From Zanthoxylum bungeanum (Eukaryota; Streptophyta; Magnoliopsida; Sapindales; Rutaceae), in NCBI GenBank assembly GCA_019454045.1, contig SKCR01025356.1, positions 124,001 through 188,000 of the forward strand: 64,000 nucleotides of DNA, read 5' to 3'. The notes beneath the pieces were generated by a model. It was not told the DNA's origin. It searched no databases and saw only the letters and a list, made by a program, of their open reading frames with translations. A program made the translations under genes and the position numbers. This document shows, in pieces, positions 17,078-29,113 of this stretch; the first letter of the stretch is position 1; each line of letters starts with the position of its first letter.

Positions 17078-18200
17078 ACATCTTGAAGAGATTACTAGCC
17101 CTAGAAACTTTACCCCATCATCCAATGTCTTTTTTCGATCTTTTGGCACACAGTGGTTGATTCCTTAAACTGTACGGTACAACCCTCATATACTCTGAAT
17201 GCTCTTCTTAGGTTTTTGAATATACCAAGTTCATCGATAGAGACTATCACAACTAATATAGATAGGGTTAGAAGACTCGATTCATGAGGTCCTTGAAGAC
17301 GGCGGTGGCTTTGGTTAAGTCGAAAGGCGTAACTAAAAAAATTAAAGTGCTCGTACTGAGTTCTAAATGCGATCTTCGGTGTGTCTCCCTTTCGAATTCC
17401 TAGTTATTGATAACCAGATCTCAAGTCAAATTTTGGAGAAAAACTTGCACCCACCAAGTAGGTCTAATAGTTCACCTATCCTCGGTAATGAGTTTGTTCT
17501 TAGTGATCAATTAATTTAAATTTCGATAATCCCCTAAACGCCTCAGTGTCCCTTCAGCTTTATTGGCAGACAATACATGAACTTTCAACTGTGACGTACT
17601 ACTTCGGATGGACCCCTTACTCAGAAAGTCTTCCAACTAGTACCTTTGTTCTGTCATCTTAGCATGGGCAATGCGATAGGATGGAATAGAAACTGGTTGA
17701 GCTCGGGAACCCAGTCAAGATAAAACTCGACCTCTCGATCTGGTGAAAATCTTGATAAATCTTCTAAAGATAAATTTATAAACTCACTAACCAGTAGTAT
17801 AAGGGAATAATGATCTTCTGAACTTCCCTTATCCCTGAGGGCAAACAAGCTCCCATAACATTCAAGCTTCTTTCTTCCATCTATGCATGCCTTCAATATA
17901 AGACTAGGTTTCAAGTCAAGTTCACTTGGTAAACAATAGAGATTCTCTTCCTTAACAGAAGAATGACTATTTTCTGTAGCAATCCATCGTGACTCGTTAC
18001 TTGGATAACTAGTCCACCAAGGGTCACGTCGAATGGTTCCAAGTGTAATATAATTAAATTTTCCTTTCGTCCATCTCTCTTACTCCTCCGTGATTAGCTG
18101 AATGCCTCGAGATATTCAACACGTTGGACGACTAAGTGGATGTCAGGAAGCAAGTCAAACTATAAGGTGCTGATACGGTCAATGATATACGGGTTCAACT

Positions 18201-18850
18201 TTATCACATCATAGGAAATTCAGGAGATGACCAACATGAGACAGTGTTACATTATCTATAAACCTATAAATGAACATGCATAACATGTCATGATCTATAA
18301 ATGAATTTTGTGGTTATGAATACAGACATGTCTGATATACAATCACATATGAATTACATGAAACATACTAATACAATGCGATCTATATGTGTAAATATCA
18401 TTCGGCCTCATGGCCTATCATGACAGATATACAAAAAAGTGGAACCATAATACCTTGTTCCTAATGACTATAGTCGGTATCCATCTTCTCCAAATATTGT
18501 CATTTGCATGCATGTAGTCATGCAACACAAAGCTGAAAGTAGAAGAGTAAGTCATATGAACGACCTAGAGAGTGAATACCTAAAAATTTAAGCATAAATT
18601 AACATAACATGTATGGACAAATTTGCTTCAAAAATCCTGAAACCTAACTCGTGAGCTTATGAAATGTAAATCACAAATTATATTTCTTGGAACCTATCTA
18701 TAACTTATATACTGTAACTGCGGGCCATGAAACATTAGCGATAAACTGTAAACATGATACGCGAAAACTTACATTGTAAACATGACACGTGGAAGACATA
18801 AACTGTGGGCTATAAACATGAATTGTCACTATGAATTGTGACTTAGAGAT
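18201..18850. other. Noncoding segment upstream of chromovirus copy 1 pol
   Basis: A/T-rich sequence with loose repeats of aaacatgaactgtaaac type. It matches 60270-60930 in the second copy, so it belongs to the ancestral element or its flank. In element orientation gag and the primer-binding site should lie here, but neither is visible. It is cut at 18850 by the Athila A LTR. Confidence 0.45.
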
Positions 18851-20133
18851 TGATAAGTGTGGTTTATACCCACTTATTCATACATTCTTACCTTACTATT
18901 TTGTTAGTTTCCGTATCATTTAATGTATTTTGTAATTCTTTTATGTTTTATTTGTAGGAAGCATCAATATATGGATCTTGGGGCATTTATACGTGTTTTG
19001 GGACCATACGGATGCATCGGAAGCACGTAGGAAGAGCATAAAAGCGGAAATCAAACAACCAATTACCTGCCACGCGTCGCGACGCGCCCTTATTGCGCGT
19101 CGTGATGCGACTTCGCTGTTGACCCGTATACAAAAAGCCGAGAGTTTAGCGTCGCGGCGCCCCGCCCGCACCCAAAATACTGATTTTAGGGTTTTTTGAT
19201 GTCCAATGACCCTAAGGCTCTATTATAAATAGATTAGTTCGTCCAAACTCAAGAGGGAAAGGCTAATACACATCACAAAACACCAAAATACATATTTTTA
19301 GAGATCAAATGAGGAGGATTGAAGAGCGAAAAGAGGAGACGAAGGCGTTGACGTCCGAAGAGGAAAAGATTCAATTCGGGTTTTATCTTCTTGTTTCTTT
19401 CTTAAAACTCTAATGATTTCCATTAGATTCATGACTTGTTCATATTGTTATTATCTTTTAGTCATGAACTAACTCCTTAATTCTGGAGAATGATGTAACT
19501 GTTGTTTGAACCTCTGTATTGATTATCGATTTTGTTATGAAGTTTTATTGAGTTTATTTATATTCTTTTGAGTTTAATGCTTATTGGTTGCTGGCCACAA
19601 TTAAGATGATGAATGTTTAGAATCTATCACTTGAGAGAGGGGATTTTGAATAGATCTAGAGAAATAACCTAGGAGTTTTATAGAGTTCGAGAGAATATAT
19701 AAGTTCTTTTGAAGTTGTTAATATAGAATCACAAAGCATAACGAGTTGTTAACTACTAGATTTTTATAGAGATATCGAATTCTGTAGTTGATGATATGTT
19801 CACTGATACTCGAGAGATGGAGTGGATATTTTCGGAGTCTTGACTTATAAACAATATAACTGAACAAGGATTAATTGGCATGATAAATACATAGGAGACA
19901 GTTAGGTGAAATCAGACTCCAAAATCTCTATCGTATTAGTTCCTCATATCTAAGTATTTTTATATTTTATTTATTTAATTAAATCTTTGTTAATTATCGT
20001 CTAAATAAAGTTAGGATTATCAATTGTAGTATTTAGTGTGAGTTAACGTAATCCTGTGGGTTCGATACTCTAAACTCATTTATACTAAAACTTGACACCG
20101 TACACTTGCGGTATGATATAAAATATCACAACA
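18851..20133 (+). repeat. 5' LTR of Athila-like element A
   Basis: 1283 bp starting TGATAAGTGTGG and ending ATCACAACA. It is matched by the 3' LTR at 47538-48493. Contains a cluster of GCGTCGCGACGC-like palindromes at 19068-19165. The 3' LTR lacks about 330 bp that are present here (about 19097-19427). Confidence 0.85.
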
Positions 20134-20139
20134 AGTTTT

Positions 20140-20157
20140 TGGCGCCGTTGTCGGGGA
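20140..20157 (+). other. Primer-binding site of element A (tRNA-Asp type)
   Basis: TGGCGCCGTTGTCGGGGA lies six bases after the LTR. It is complementary, with one mismatch, to the 3' end of plant tRNA-Asp, the primer used by the Athila lineage. Confidence 0.85.
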
Positions 20158-20308
20158 TTGTTTGTTTAATTCACATTAATACTACTACCAAGTAATCTTA
20201 GCTTTAATTTAGATTTTTATCTTTTATTTTTAGTTTATATTTATTTTATTTTATTTTGTTTTTATTTTGTTTATTGATTTTTATCTTTTTCTTTCGTTGC
20301 TTTAGTGA

Positions 20309-21571
20309 ATGCGAAAATCCACAAGTCTCGACTCGCTCCTGTTTGATCCTGAAATAGAAAGAACAGCGAGGAAACTAAGGAATGAAAGGAAAATTGAAAA
20401 ATAAGCAATGACAACTGAAAACATAATGATCAACCCCCATCAGGTGGCAATCAGAGATCACTTCAAGCCGGTAATAAATGATACTTATTCTGGGATTTCC
20501 CATCAACCAATCAACGCCAACAATTTTGAGCTAAAACCTGCATTGATCAATATGGTACAAAGAAATCAGTTTGGGGGTTCAGCTGTAAAGGATCCAAACT
20601 TGCACTTAAGGATGTTCCTGGAGATCACAGATACCATAAAGATAAATGGCGTGAGTAAAGAGGCTATCAGGCTACGCTTATTCTCATTCTCTTTACGAGA
20701 TAAAGCGTGGGATTGGCTGTAATCAATACAAACGGGGAGTATCATGACATGGCAGGATATGGCCACGAAATTTCTTGAGAGGTTCTTTCCACCAGCTAAA
20801 TCAGCTCAGCTAAGGACAGAAATTAGTATATTTAAGTAGTTGGAGACTGAGACTTTATATGAAGCATGAGAGCGCTTTAAGGATCTACTTCGAAGATGCC
20901 CAATACATGATTATGCAGACTGAGTATAGATTCAGTTGTTCTATAATTGGCTGAATGGTTCGAATAGGACTATGGTTGATCCAGCAGCTGGGGGAGCTCT
21001 ATTCAAGAAATCAGCTGAGGACGCCTACAATCTGTTAGAAGAAATGGCCATTAACCATTTTCAATGGTCAAGTGAACGCGCTACGGTGACCAAAGTGGCT
21101 GGAATATATGAAGTGGACCCTCTCGTAGTACTTACAGCTCAGATTTCCACCATATCTACTCAAATAACAGCCCTCACAAATCCAAAAGCATCTATTGAAT
21201 CAACGGCGGCTACAGATATGTGGTTATTGGAAGGAAACCCAAACTTTAAGCAAGTCTAATATGTGAACAATCGAAACTTCAACAGCTATAGAGGCAATCA
21301 TGTGTCTAACCGTTATCACCCAAACCTGTCATATGCTAACACATAGAATACCTTGCAACCTTCATCTGGTTTTGACTATCAAAGAGCTGAGCATAAATCT
21401 TCTTTGGAGGATTTCATGAGCACGTTTGTTGCTAATACTTCAGCGAGGTTTGAGAAGAATGAAGCAAGGTTGAATAATATGGAGACACACATGGAAAATA
21501 TCGATGCAATAATGAAGTCCTTAGAAACACAGATTGGGCAGATTACTTCCTCCATGACCAAGCAGCAGTAA
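20309..21571 (+). pseudogene. Athila-like gag of element A, degenerate
   Basis: The frame starting MRKSTSLDSLLFDPEIERTA parallels the start of element B's gag (MRRTRSF, then LDPEIERTIRQLRRERR). Shared phrases include NQFGG/VQFGG, DPNLHL/DPNAHI, MRLRVF-type ISLRL, KFLERFFPPAKSAQLR and DPAAGGALF. At least seven stops interrupt the single frame (for example 20402-20404, 20720-20722, 21257-21259). The C-terminal piece (21353-21571) is predicted coiled-coil (ARFEKNEARLNNMETHMENI). The capsid protein is not functional. No protease, RT or integrase follows. About 120 bp later comes a conserved element block. Confidence 0.85.
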
Positions 21572-21684
21572 GGGTTTTTTTGGATAAACTGCCACAGCCT
21601 ACCAAGCTATCTTTTTCATGTCACAACAGCCGATGGATACTAAAGAAGAAGCCACCATGACCATTTGGGTGGTTGCGTCTGGCT

Positions 21685-21805
21685 GAAGACATTAAACTTA
21701 GCGCTAGCGGGGAGGCAACCCTTTGCATTTGTATTGTTTCTCACTATTGTTTCTCTAGATTTATCTTACATTGAGGACAATACAAATTTTAAGTTTGGGG
21801 GTGTG
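21685..21805 (+). other. Element A post-gag conserved block and internal polypurine-like tract
   Basis: Two short phrases shared with element B follow the gag. They are TTAAACTTAGCGCTAGC then GGGAGGCAACCC (21690-21722), and a small hairpin ACATTGAGGACAAT followed by AAGTTTGGGGGTG (about 21767-21805). The second resembles the polypurine tract at the 3' LTR. Confidence 0.65.
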
Positions 21806-21857
21806 TGCATGTAGTGATAATTCCTGTTATTTTTAGGTAAAAAAATATTTTTATGTT

Positions 21858-23507
21858 TGTGGGAACACAGAAACTGGGCGACGCATGCTGTTCTGGGCTC
21901 ACGGCCCGGTTGGGAGTACGGAGTAGCCGCGGGGGACTAAACCGGAGAATAATTGAGTCGCCATCCGGTGTGAACCGGGACAAAGATTTAAGGCCGCACT
22001 TACCCCTCGCAAGGGAAGACCTCAAACCGTTGGGTTCAGAATGGTCCCTTACTTATGCCACTTATAATGAAATGATTTGTGCAATAATTTAATCGAATCT
22101 ACGGAACATATTTCCAAGAGTATTCTACTTTTAAGTTGACATGCATGAAAGCAATCATCATAACGGCAAACATGCAATGGCACACGGCAATCTCATGAAC
22201 ATACTTCGATCATATAATATGGAAAACAAAGAACAACCGAAACATAATGCAAATTCCAAACGCAAAATAAATGACTAATCATGCTTGAAAATGAACAACT
22301 AAATAGGCTAAATCATGTTTGAATACCATCTCATGAACACATCAAATAGATAAATGTAGGAATACAAATAGTATGATTGATTATATGATACAAGAGAAAT
22401 CACCTAAGAAACAATTATGCATGACATGTGATGAAAAGGACTCAGTTCAGTGTATGCACGTTCGTGTAGAATTCGAAAACGCATTCGAACAGTATACAAA
22501 AGGTTCTTGTTCGTGTGGCGTTTGATAACGAGTTCGAACGGGACCAGACTTGATAAAACAAATGCATGCGCATTCGAGTAGCGTTCGTAAACGTGTTCAA
22601 ACGGTAAACAGAAGGTTCGCGTTCGAGTAGCGTTCGTAAACGCGTTCGAACGAACTGAGACAGAAAATATGCGTTCGTGCAGCGTTATGAAATGTGTTCG
22701 AACGGGGTTACAGTAGTGACCTCCAAAATACAGTGAACAACATGACACCTACGTGAATGGATGAATAGATAACACCTAATAAATGATACGGGCTAAAAGG
22801 CGCGGCAAAGCATCGTGGTAAAGGATTTTAACCCCTCGACATGGAGGACCTTTAATCCAACTTACTAAGCCCATGCGTTAAAATCATAATGTGTATAAAA
22901 AATAAAGACAACGATATCAGATTTTGCATACCTGATTGAACACATCTTACATTCAACCGAATATACGTCATCCGGCGCGGCAAAGCATCGTGGGAAAAGA
23001 ATTTTAACCCCTCGAAATGAAGGACCTTTAATCCAACTTACTAAGCCCATGCGCTAATATCATAATGTATAGAAAAAATAAAGACAACGATATCGGACTT
23101 TGTATACCCGATTGAACGCATCTTACATTCAACCGAATATACGTCATCCGGCGCGGCAAATCATCGCGGTAAAGGATTTTAACCCCTCGAAACGGAGGAC
23201 CTTTAATCCAACTTACTAAGCCCATACGCTTTATCTCATCATTACACAAACAAATAACATGCAGAATTTAAATAACGGATAATAAACGAATCAAAACAAC
23301 ATAAAACAAAATATGCGCCGTTTGCTCAAGTGGTACGTGGAGTTGTATCCCAAGTACAGACCGCACTACCGTTCATTCGGATTCGGCTACGAAATTTATG
23401 TCTGGGTTTCCATCCTATATACCACAAAAGGCGACACATTTTCCATTTTATTCAAAGCCACAAAATGCATCCATGAACGACTCTCATACGAAATAAATAA
23501 CTAAATG
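21858..23507 (-). repeat. LTRa, truncated LTR of the Tat/Ogre complex
   Basis: Matches the first 1.65 kb of LTRb and LTRc (TGTGGGAACACAG onward). It stops abruptly at a GATTA shared by the LTR and leader sequences, where leader sequence continues. Includes one array of roughly 176-bp repeats (22797-23240). Confidence 0.85.
22797..23240. repeat. Tandem repeat of about 176 bp in LTRa
   Basis: About 2.6 copies of a unit containing cgcggcaaagcatcg, attttaacccctcga and ggacctttaatccaac. The phrase recurs at 22801, 22976 and 23152. The same array occurs in LTRb (24911, 25085, 25260) and LTRc (42699, 42873, 43049), so it predates insertion. Confidence 0.85.
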
Positions 23508-23965
23508 ATTACCCATAACTAGGTCTCCCCACTCAAGGGTCCGAGCGACCAAGTGAGCGCACCTTTTTTATACACTAAGGTACGTGCCAACGAGCTATGG
23601 TGTGTGACTGACTGTCAAATGGATTTCCCGTTGTAGATTCCCCAGAGGGAGGGTGGAGCGAGGCTCTCTTAAGTACCCAAGCCTCTTAGGCTCTTATCGC
23701 TTAGTGTCAGGAATAAACAACGAGTCCTCCAAATTAGTCCATCACAGTAGGCTACGAGTAGATGATTATCTAGGTGCCTTCACAGCTTTTCCTTATAGAA
23801 AGGTAGTGAGTGAAGGAATACACCAAACCATTACCTAGTCTTAAAAGTGCCTTTGATTAAACCCCTTTCAACCCACTATAGGAACGGTTAACTTAAAGCA
23901 CAAATCATAATATTACAAGATATTATTTCGGGGCCGATTCTCTATCCCCAGTGGAGTCGCCAGAC
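23508..23965 (-). other. Misplaced leader and primer-binding site between LTRa and LTRb
   Basis: Near-identical to 31274-31735. On the minus strand the end of LTRb is followed by GTC and then TGGCGACTCCACTGGGGATA (PBS at 23942-23962), complementary to a plant tRNA-Arg type 3' end as in Tat/Ogre elements. Its presence here shows that internal sequence once lay between LTRa and LTRb. Confidence 0.8.
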
Positions 23966-26900
23966 TGTGGGAACACAGAAACTGGGCGACGCATGCTGTT
24001 CCAGGCTTGCGGTCCGGTTGGGAGTACGGAGTAGCCCGTGGGGGACTAAACCAGAGAATAATGGAGTCGCCACCCGGTGTGAACCGGGACAAAGATTTAA
24101 GGCCGCACTCACCCCTTGCAAGGGAAGACCTCAAACCGTTGGGTTTGGAATGGTCCCTTACTTATGCCACTTGTAATGAAATGATTTTTGCAATAATTTA
24201 ATCGAATCTACGCAACATATTTCCAAGAGTATTCTACTTTTAAGTTCACATGCATGAAAGCAATCATCATAACGACAAACATGAAATGGCACACGGCAAT
24301 CTCATGAACATACTTCGATCATATAATGCGGAAAACAAAGAACAACTTAAACATAATGCAAATTCCAAACGCAAAATAAATGACTAATCATGCTTGAAAA
24401 TGAACAACTAAATAGGCTAAATCATGCTTGAATACCATCTCATGAACACATCAAATAGATAAATGTAGGAATACAAATAGTATGATTGATTATATGATAC
24501 AAGAGAAATCACCTAAGAAACAATTATGCATGACATGTGATGAAAAAGACTCAGTTCAGTGTATGCACGTTCGTGTAGCGTTCGAAAACGCGTTCGAACG
24601 GTAAACAGAAGGTTTTCGTTCGTGTGGCGTTTGATAACGAGCTTGAACGGGACCAGACCTGATGAAACAAATGCATGCGCGTCCGAGTAGCATTCGTAAA
24701 CGCGTTCGAATGGTAAACAGAAGGTTCGCGTTCGAGTAGCGTTCGTAAACGCGTTCGAACGAACTGAAACAGAAAACATGCGTTCGTACGGCGTTCTGAA
24801 ACGCGTTCGAATGAGGTTACAACAGTGACCTCCAAAATGCAGTGAACAACATGACACCTACATGAACGGATGAATAGATAACACCTAATAAATGATACGG
24901 GCTAAAAGGCGCGGCAAAGCATCGTGGTAAATGATTTTAACCCCTCGACATGGAGGACCTTTAATCCAACTTACTAAGCTCATGCGCTAAAATCATAATG
25001 CGTATAAAAAATAAAGACACCAATATCAGACTTTGTATACCCGATTGAACACATCTTACATTCAACCGAATATACGTCATCCGGCGTGGCAAAGCATCGT
25101 GGTAAAGGATTTTAACCCCTCGAAACGGAGGACCTTTAATCCAACTTACTGAGCCCATGCGCTAATATCATAATGCATAGAAAAAATAAAGAAAATGAAA
25201 TCGAACTTTGTATACCCGATTGAACACATCTTACATTCAACCGAATATACGTCATCCGGCGTGGCAAAGCATCGCGGTAAAGGATTTTAACCCCTCGAAA
25301 CGGAGGACCTTTAATCCAACTACTAAGCCCATACGCTTTATTTCATCATTACACAAACAAATAACATGCAGAATTTAAATAACGGATAATAATCGAATCA
25401 AAACAACATAAAACAAAAATATGCGTCGTTTGCTCAAGTGGTACGTGGAGTTATATCCTAAGTACAGACCGCACTACCTCCATTCGGATTCGGCTACGGA
25501 ATTTATGTCTGGGTTTCCATCCTATATACCACAAGAGGCGACACATTTTTCATTTTATTCAAAGCCACAACATGCATCCATGAACGACTCTCATACGAAA
25601 TAAATAACTAAAATGATTAAAAGATGAATAAAAATAAATACGAAAAATGCCCTCAGGTGTAACCTTTTATGTCGACTCTCGAAAGTACCGTACACGATCG
25701 TCGGAAGGGTGGATGCTCCGCAACTCCTCCGGTTCACTGGTTCAACGTTTTCTCTCGCTGTTTCGCTGCTCAAGCTACCATTTTTGCTCTGTTTCGCTGC
25801 TGTTTTACTGCTGTTTTTTTAGTCACTATTTTTGTATATCAGGGGCTATTTTTTTCGATTTTTTAGGGGTTTTAAAGGCTGCTGTTTTGGGGTTTCTTTA
25901 GGGGTTTAAAGTGCAGTTCTTGTTACTGTTTTAGGGTGTTGTCTGGGCTGTTATAGTGTGACTTTGAGGGGATTTTGTGGCTGTTTGTGAGGATGTTCAT
26001 GGGTCGCTTCCCGAAGATTCAACGATGACGTATGACTCGTACTTTTAATTAATCTGGGATTAATTAGATGAGAGAGAAAATTAATCTGGGATTAATTGCA
26101 GAGATATTTTATCTAGGATAAAATATCATTTAAAGAGAGATAACGATTAATTTGGAATTAATCGATAAAATAATATATTCGATATATTATACGAATTAGA
26201 TTTCGACGCGGAATTAAAATTAGATTTTAATTCGGGCGAACAAGTTAATTTAGAATTAATTCATTAGCGACGTGAATAGTGATTTCGCTAGGCATAATCC
26301 TTTAATTACGTCGCAACGGAAAATTCGTTTTTGGAATTAGCGAACCCAAGCCTGAGATTTTTTGCGAGCGCATTCGTATTTCGAATTCAAGTGCGGCACG
26401 CAAGTCAAATCAAACGTCAAATCGCTAGTCACATCAAGCGTCAAATCACATGTCACTTTGAGTGATGTGACCATTGATTAATTGATTGATGTGACTTGAT
26501 GGGAGTGGTTGGCATTTATGTCTTTAATGGTTTGACTTTTTTTAAGCCAAAATTTGGTATATGATTTTAGAAAATCAATTACCAAAAACCATTTCACATT
26601 TATCTCTCTCTCCCCTCCAATTCCTATCCTCTCTCACGCCCATGGAGGGGCTGTTCTTGCTCTTCTATTTCTGGCAGAAAACCGAGCATGAGGGAAGCTA
26701 AAGTGTTTGATTTTTGTGGCAAAAATCAAGGTGCTAGCACACTACGAAGTCATGCGAATGTGATAGGGAAGTCTACCCATGAGCTTGGAATCGTTTGACG
26801 AAGCTTGGAGCTTTCATAGAGGACCAACAATGGCCGAAAATGGAGCTCAACAGCAGCTCACTGCCGTGAGCAATAAGGAGGGCATAAATTATTTTTTTTC

Positions 26901-27778
26901 ATTGTCGCGTCGCTCAACTGATCGATGTGAGTATTCCGCAACTCCCTCGTTGTATTCATACATATGTTTTATGCTTTATATTCGATCCTCGGGGCCGTAG
27001 AACTCCAACATGGGGCTAGTGAATGGAGGCTTATGCGCTGATGATGGACTAGATGTTTGGTGCGTGAATGGGGTAGTGTGTGGGGAGATGGCTCATAGCA
27101 GTGGAGAGGTTCTTTTGCTTCTTGTTGGGCAACAATGCAATGGTATTTCTTGTGTGAATTCTGTGTGAATGAGCTAGGGGGTGTGAAAGGTTGGAATTGG
27201 GTTTCTTTTATAGACAAAGGCTAGGGCTTCTCCTTGTTTGAAAATGAATGAATCAATTAATGTCTTACAAGGAAAGCAAAAGATTGATTGGAGACAAGAT
27301 TTGGTTTAATTAGGAAGTTAATATATTTAATTCGTTTGGTTTAGGCATGATATTTGTTTTATTAGGAAGAGATATATTTGATTAATTTTAATTAGGCATG
27401 ATTTTATTTTAAATTGGTATATGATTTTTAGATTTTATTTAATTTTTTCATGTGTAAAATATGTATTTAATTAATTTGGATGTGTTTTATGGGCTTTGGT
27501 GGGCTAATTGGGCTTGGGTGTGAGGCTAGCAGCAAAACCAAAAATATCGACACCGTTCGAACGTCGATTCGAACGCTACACGAACGCCCACAATCTGCTT
27601 GACGTTCGAACGTGGTAACGAACGCAACACGAACTAAAACAGTGAACTTGTGAAATGAATCTAATGATATACTTATTCTGAATTTCCCCTTCCGACGTCC
27701 GTTTCCCGTGACTTAAAAGGTAGTGCCTCCAAATGAGACTCATCATAGGGACTTATATGCAAAAATATTGTGCCTACA
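23966..27778 (-). repeat. LTRb, 3' LTR of the Tat/Ogre interior
   Basis: About 3.8 kb from TGTGGGAACACAG to GTGCCTACA. Compared with LTRc it lacks about 1.04 kb (the equivalent of 43722-44763). Contains CGTTCGAACG-rich repeats (24560-24810), the 176-bp repeat array (24900-25340), and a tract of ttaatctgggattaat-type phrases at 26040-26170. Confidence 0.85.
24560..24810. repeat. CGTTCGAACG palindrome-rich repeats in LTRb
   Basis: Imperfect repeats combining gttcgtgtagcgttcg, aaacgcgttcgaacg and gtaaacagaaggtt. Counterparts lie at 22455-22705 (LTRa) and 32335-32580 (LTRc). Related phrases recur near the other LTR end at 27545-27625 and 46322-46402. Several open frames across this block are produced by the repeat. 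Confidence 0.75.
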
Positions 27779-27879
27779 GTTGCCCCCACTTTGATGGGAC
27801 TTGTGTAATGTGTAACAGTGACAATCCTATCAAAGTTATGCAATGCATTTTCACTTACCTGGCTCGCCAGCTGCCACTT

Positions 27880-28920
27880 GACTTGCCTGTTGTGCTGAGA
27901 TACTTTGACCTTTGGGATTTGTTCCTGAATTGCGTTGAGAGAGAGCTTTATTCCACTGGGCTTTATTCCCGAGCTGTTTTGAAAGTGGGCTTTATTCCTC
28001 TAGGCTTTGTTCCCGAACTGTGTAGAGATATGGCTTTATTCCCCTGGGCCTTGTTCCCAAACTGCTTTGAAAGTGGGCTTTATTCCCAAGCTGTGTTGAA
28101 TGTGGGCTTTATTCCTCTAGGCCTTGTTCCCGAACTCCGTTAAGATAGAGCTTTATTCCTTTGGGCCTTGTTCCCGAACTGTGTTAAGATAAAGCTTTAT
28201 TCCTTTGGGCCTTGTTCCCGAATTGCGTTGAATGTGGGCTTTATTCCCAAATTGAGCTGACTGTGGGCTTTGTTCTTGAATTGTACTGAATGTGGGCTTT
28301 ATCCCCGATCTGAGCTGACTATGGGCTTTGTTCCTGAATTGTACTGAATGTGGGCTTTATCCCCGATCTGAGCTGACTATGGGCTTTGTTCCTGAATTGT
28401 ACTGAATGTGGGCTTTATTCCCAAACTGAGCTGACTATGGGCTTTGTTCCTGAATTATACTGAATGTGGGCTTTATTCCCGAACTGAGCTGACTGTGATC
28501 TTTGTTCCCGAACTGTGCTGAATGTGGGCTTTATTCCCGAACTGTACTGAATGTGGGCTTTATTCCTGAACTATACTGAATGTGGGCTTTATTCCCGAAC
28601 TGTGCTGAATGTGGGCTTTATTCCCGAACTGTACTGAATGTGGGCTTTATTCCCTGAGCCTTATTCCCAAAACTGAAACTGATGTGGGCATCGGCTTTGG
28701 GATCCCAAAACTGAAACTGATGTGGGCCTAGACCCTGAGACTCATCCCCAAACTGATACTGATATGCGGGCCTCGACCACAAACTGATGCGGATGTGGGT
28801 CTCGCCCCCAAGCTGATACTGATGTGGGCCTCGGCCCTGAACTGGTACTGAGGTGGGCCTCGCCTCCAGACCGATACTGATATGGGCTTCAACCCTAGGA
28901 CTCGTCCCCAAACCACTGAT
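27880..28920. repeat. 29-bp minisatellite in the Tat/Ogre 3' UTR
   Basis: Tandem units built on GAATGTGGGCTTTATTCC and then cgaactgtact. The phrase aatgtgggct recurs at 28521, 28550 and 28579, giving a 29-bp unit. At 28260-28480 two unit types alternate as a 58-bp dimer, and from 28680 a diverged version (ctgatgtgggcct) continues. Hypervariable tandem repeats in the 3' untranslated region are a described trait of Tat/Ogre elements. Long frames on both strands over this block are not genes. Confidence 0.9.
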
Positions 28921-29113
28921 GTCATATTGATGCTTCTGATTGGCTTTCATTTACCGCTTTCTCTCTTTCTTCTTCAAAATCTTTTAATATAAAACACAAA
29001 ACACAAAAATGAATGCAAAATGTGTTACGTGTATGCATGCATGCGTGAATGAGTTTCCCATCCTGTTGGGTTAGGTCTTCTGCCAATTCCCTTAATGACC
29101 ATTCTTCTCTTCC

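Larger units (their letters stand above)
12433..18200 (-). pseudogene. Chromovirus (Ty3/gypsy) pol relic, copy 1
   Basis: Decayed polyprotein read leftwards. A PR-RT linker lies at 17654-17914 (EFINLSLEDLSRFSPDREVEF, like EFPDVFPEDLPGLPPDREIEF). An RT region near 17270-17340 has a degraded YVDD neighbourhood, followed by RNase H and integrase. The integrase C-terminus at 12691-12897 has KLAPPYIGPFEVI. A chromodomain at about 12508-12634 contains GMPFVKAIWEHYK and GATWELE. Many stops and frameshifts occur in all parts. The chromodomain places it among chromoviruses, probably Tekay/Del-like. The coding relic is split by a MITE at 12934-13436 and a solo LTR at 14970-17077. No gag is recognised upstream. 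Confidence 0.8.

Noticed and set aside
22404..22748. 114-codon frames over the LTR, also at 24513-24857
   Set aside because: They come from the CGTTCGAACG repeat block, with several phases open at once.
26779..27000. 73-codon frame also found at 45549-45770
   Set aside because: Both copies lie in LTRs of one element, so similarity is by descent. No homologue is recognised and no codon-level constraint is visible.
27733..28950. 136-codon + frame and 110-codon minus frame with repeated peptides
   Set aside because: They are products of the 29-bp minisatellite. Repeat length and not coding constraint explains them.
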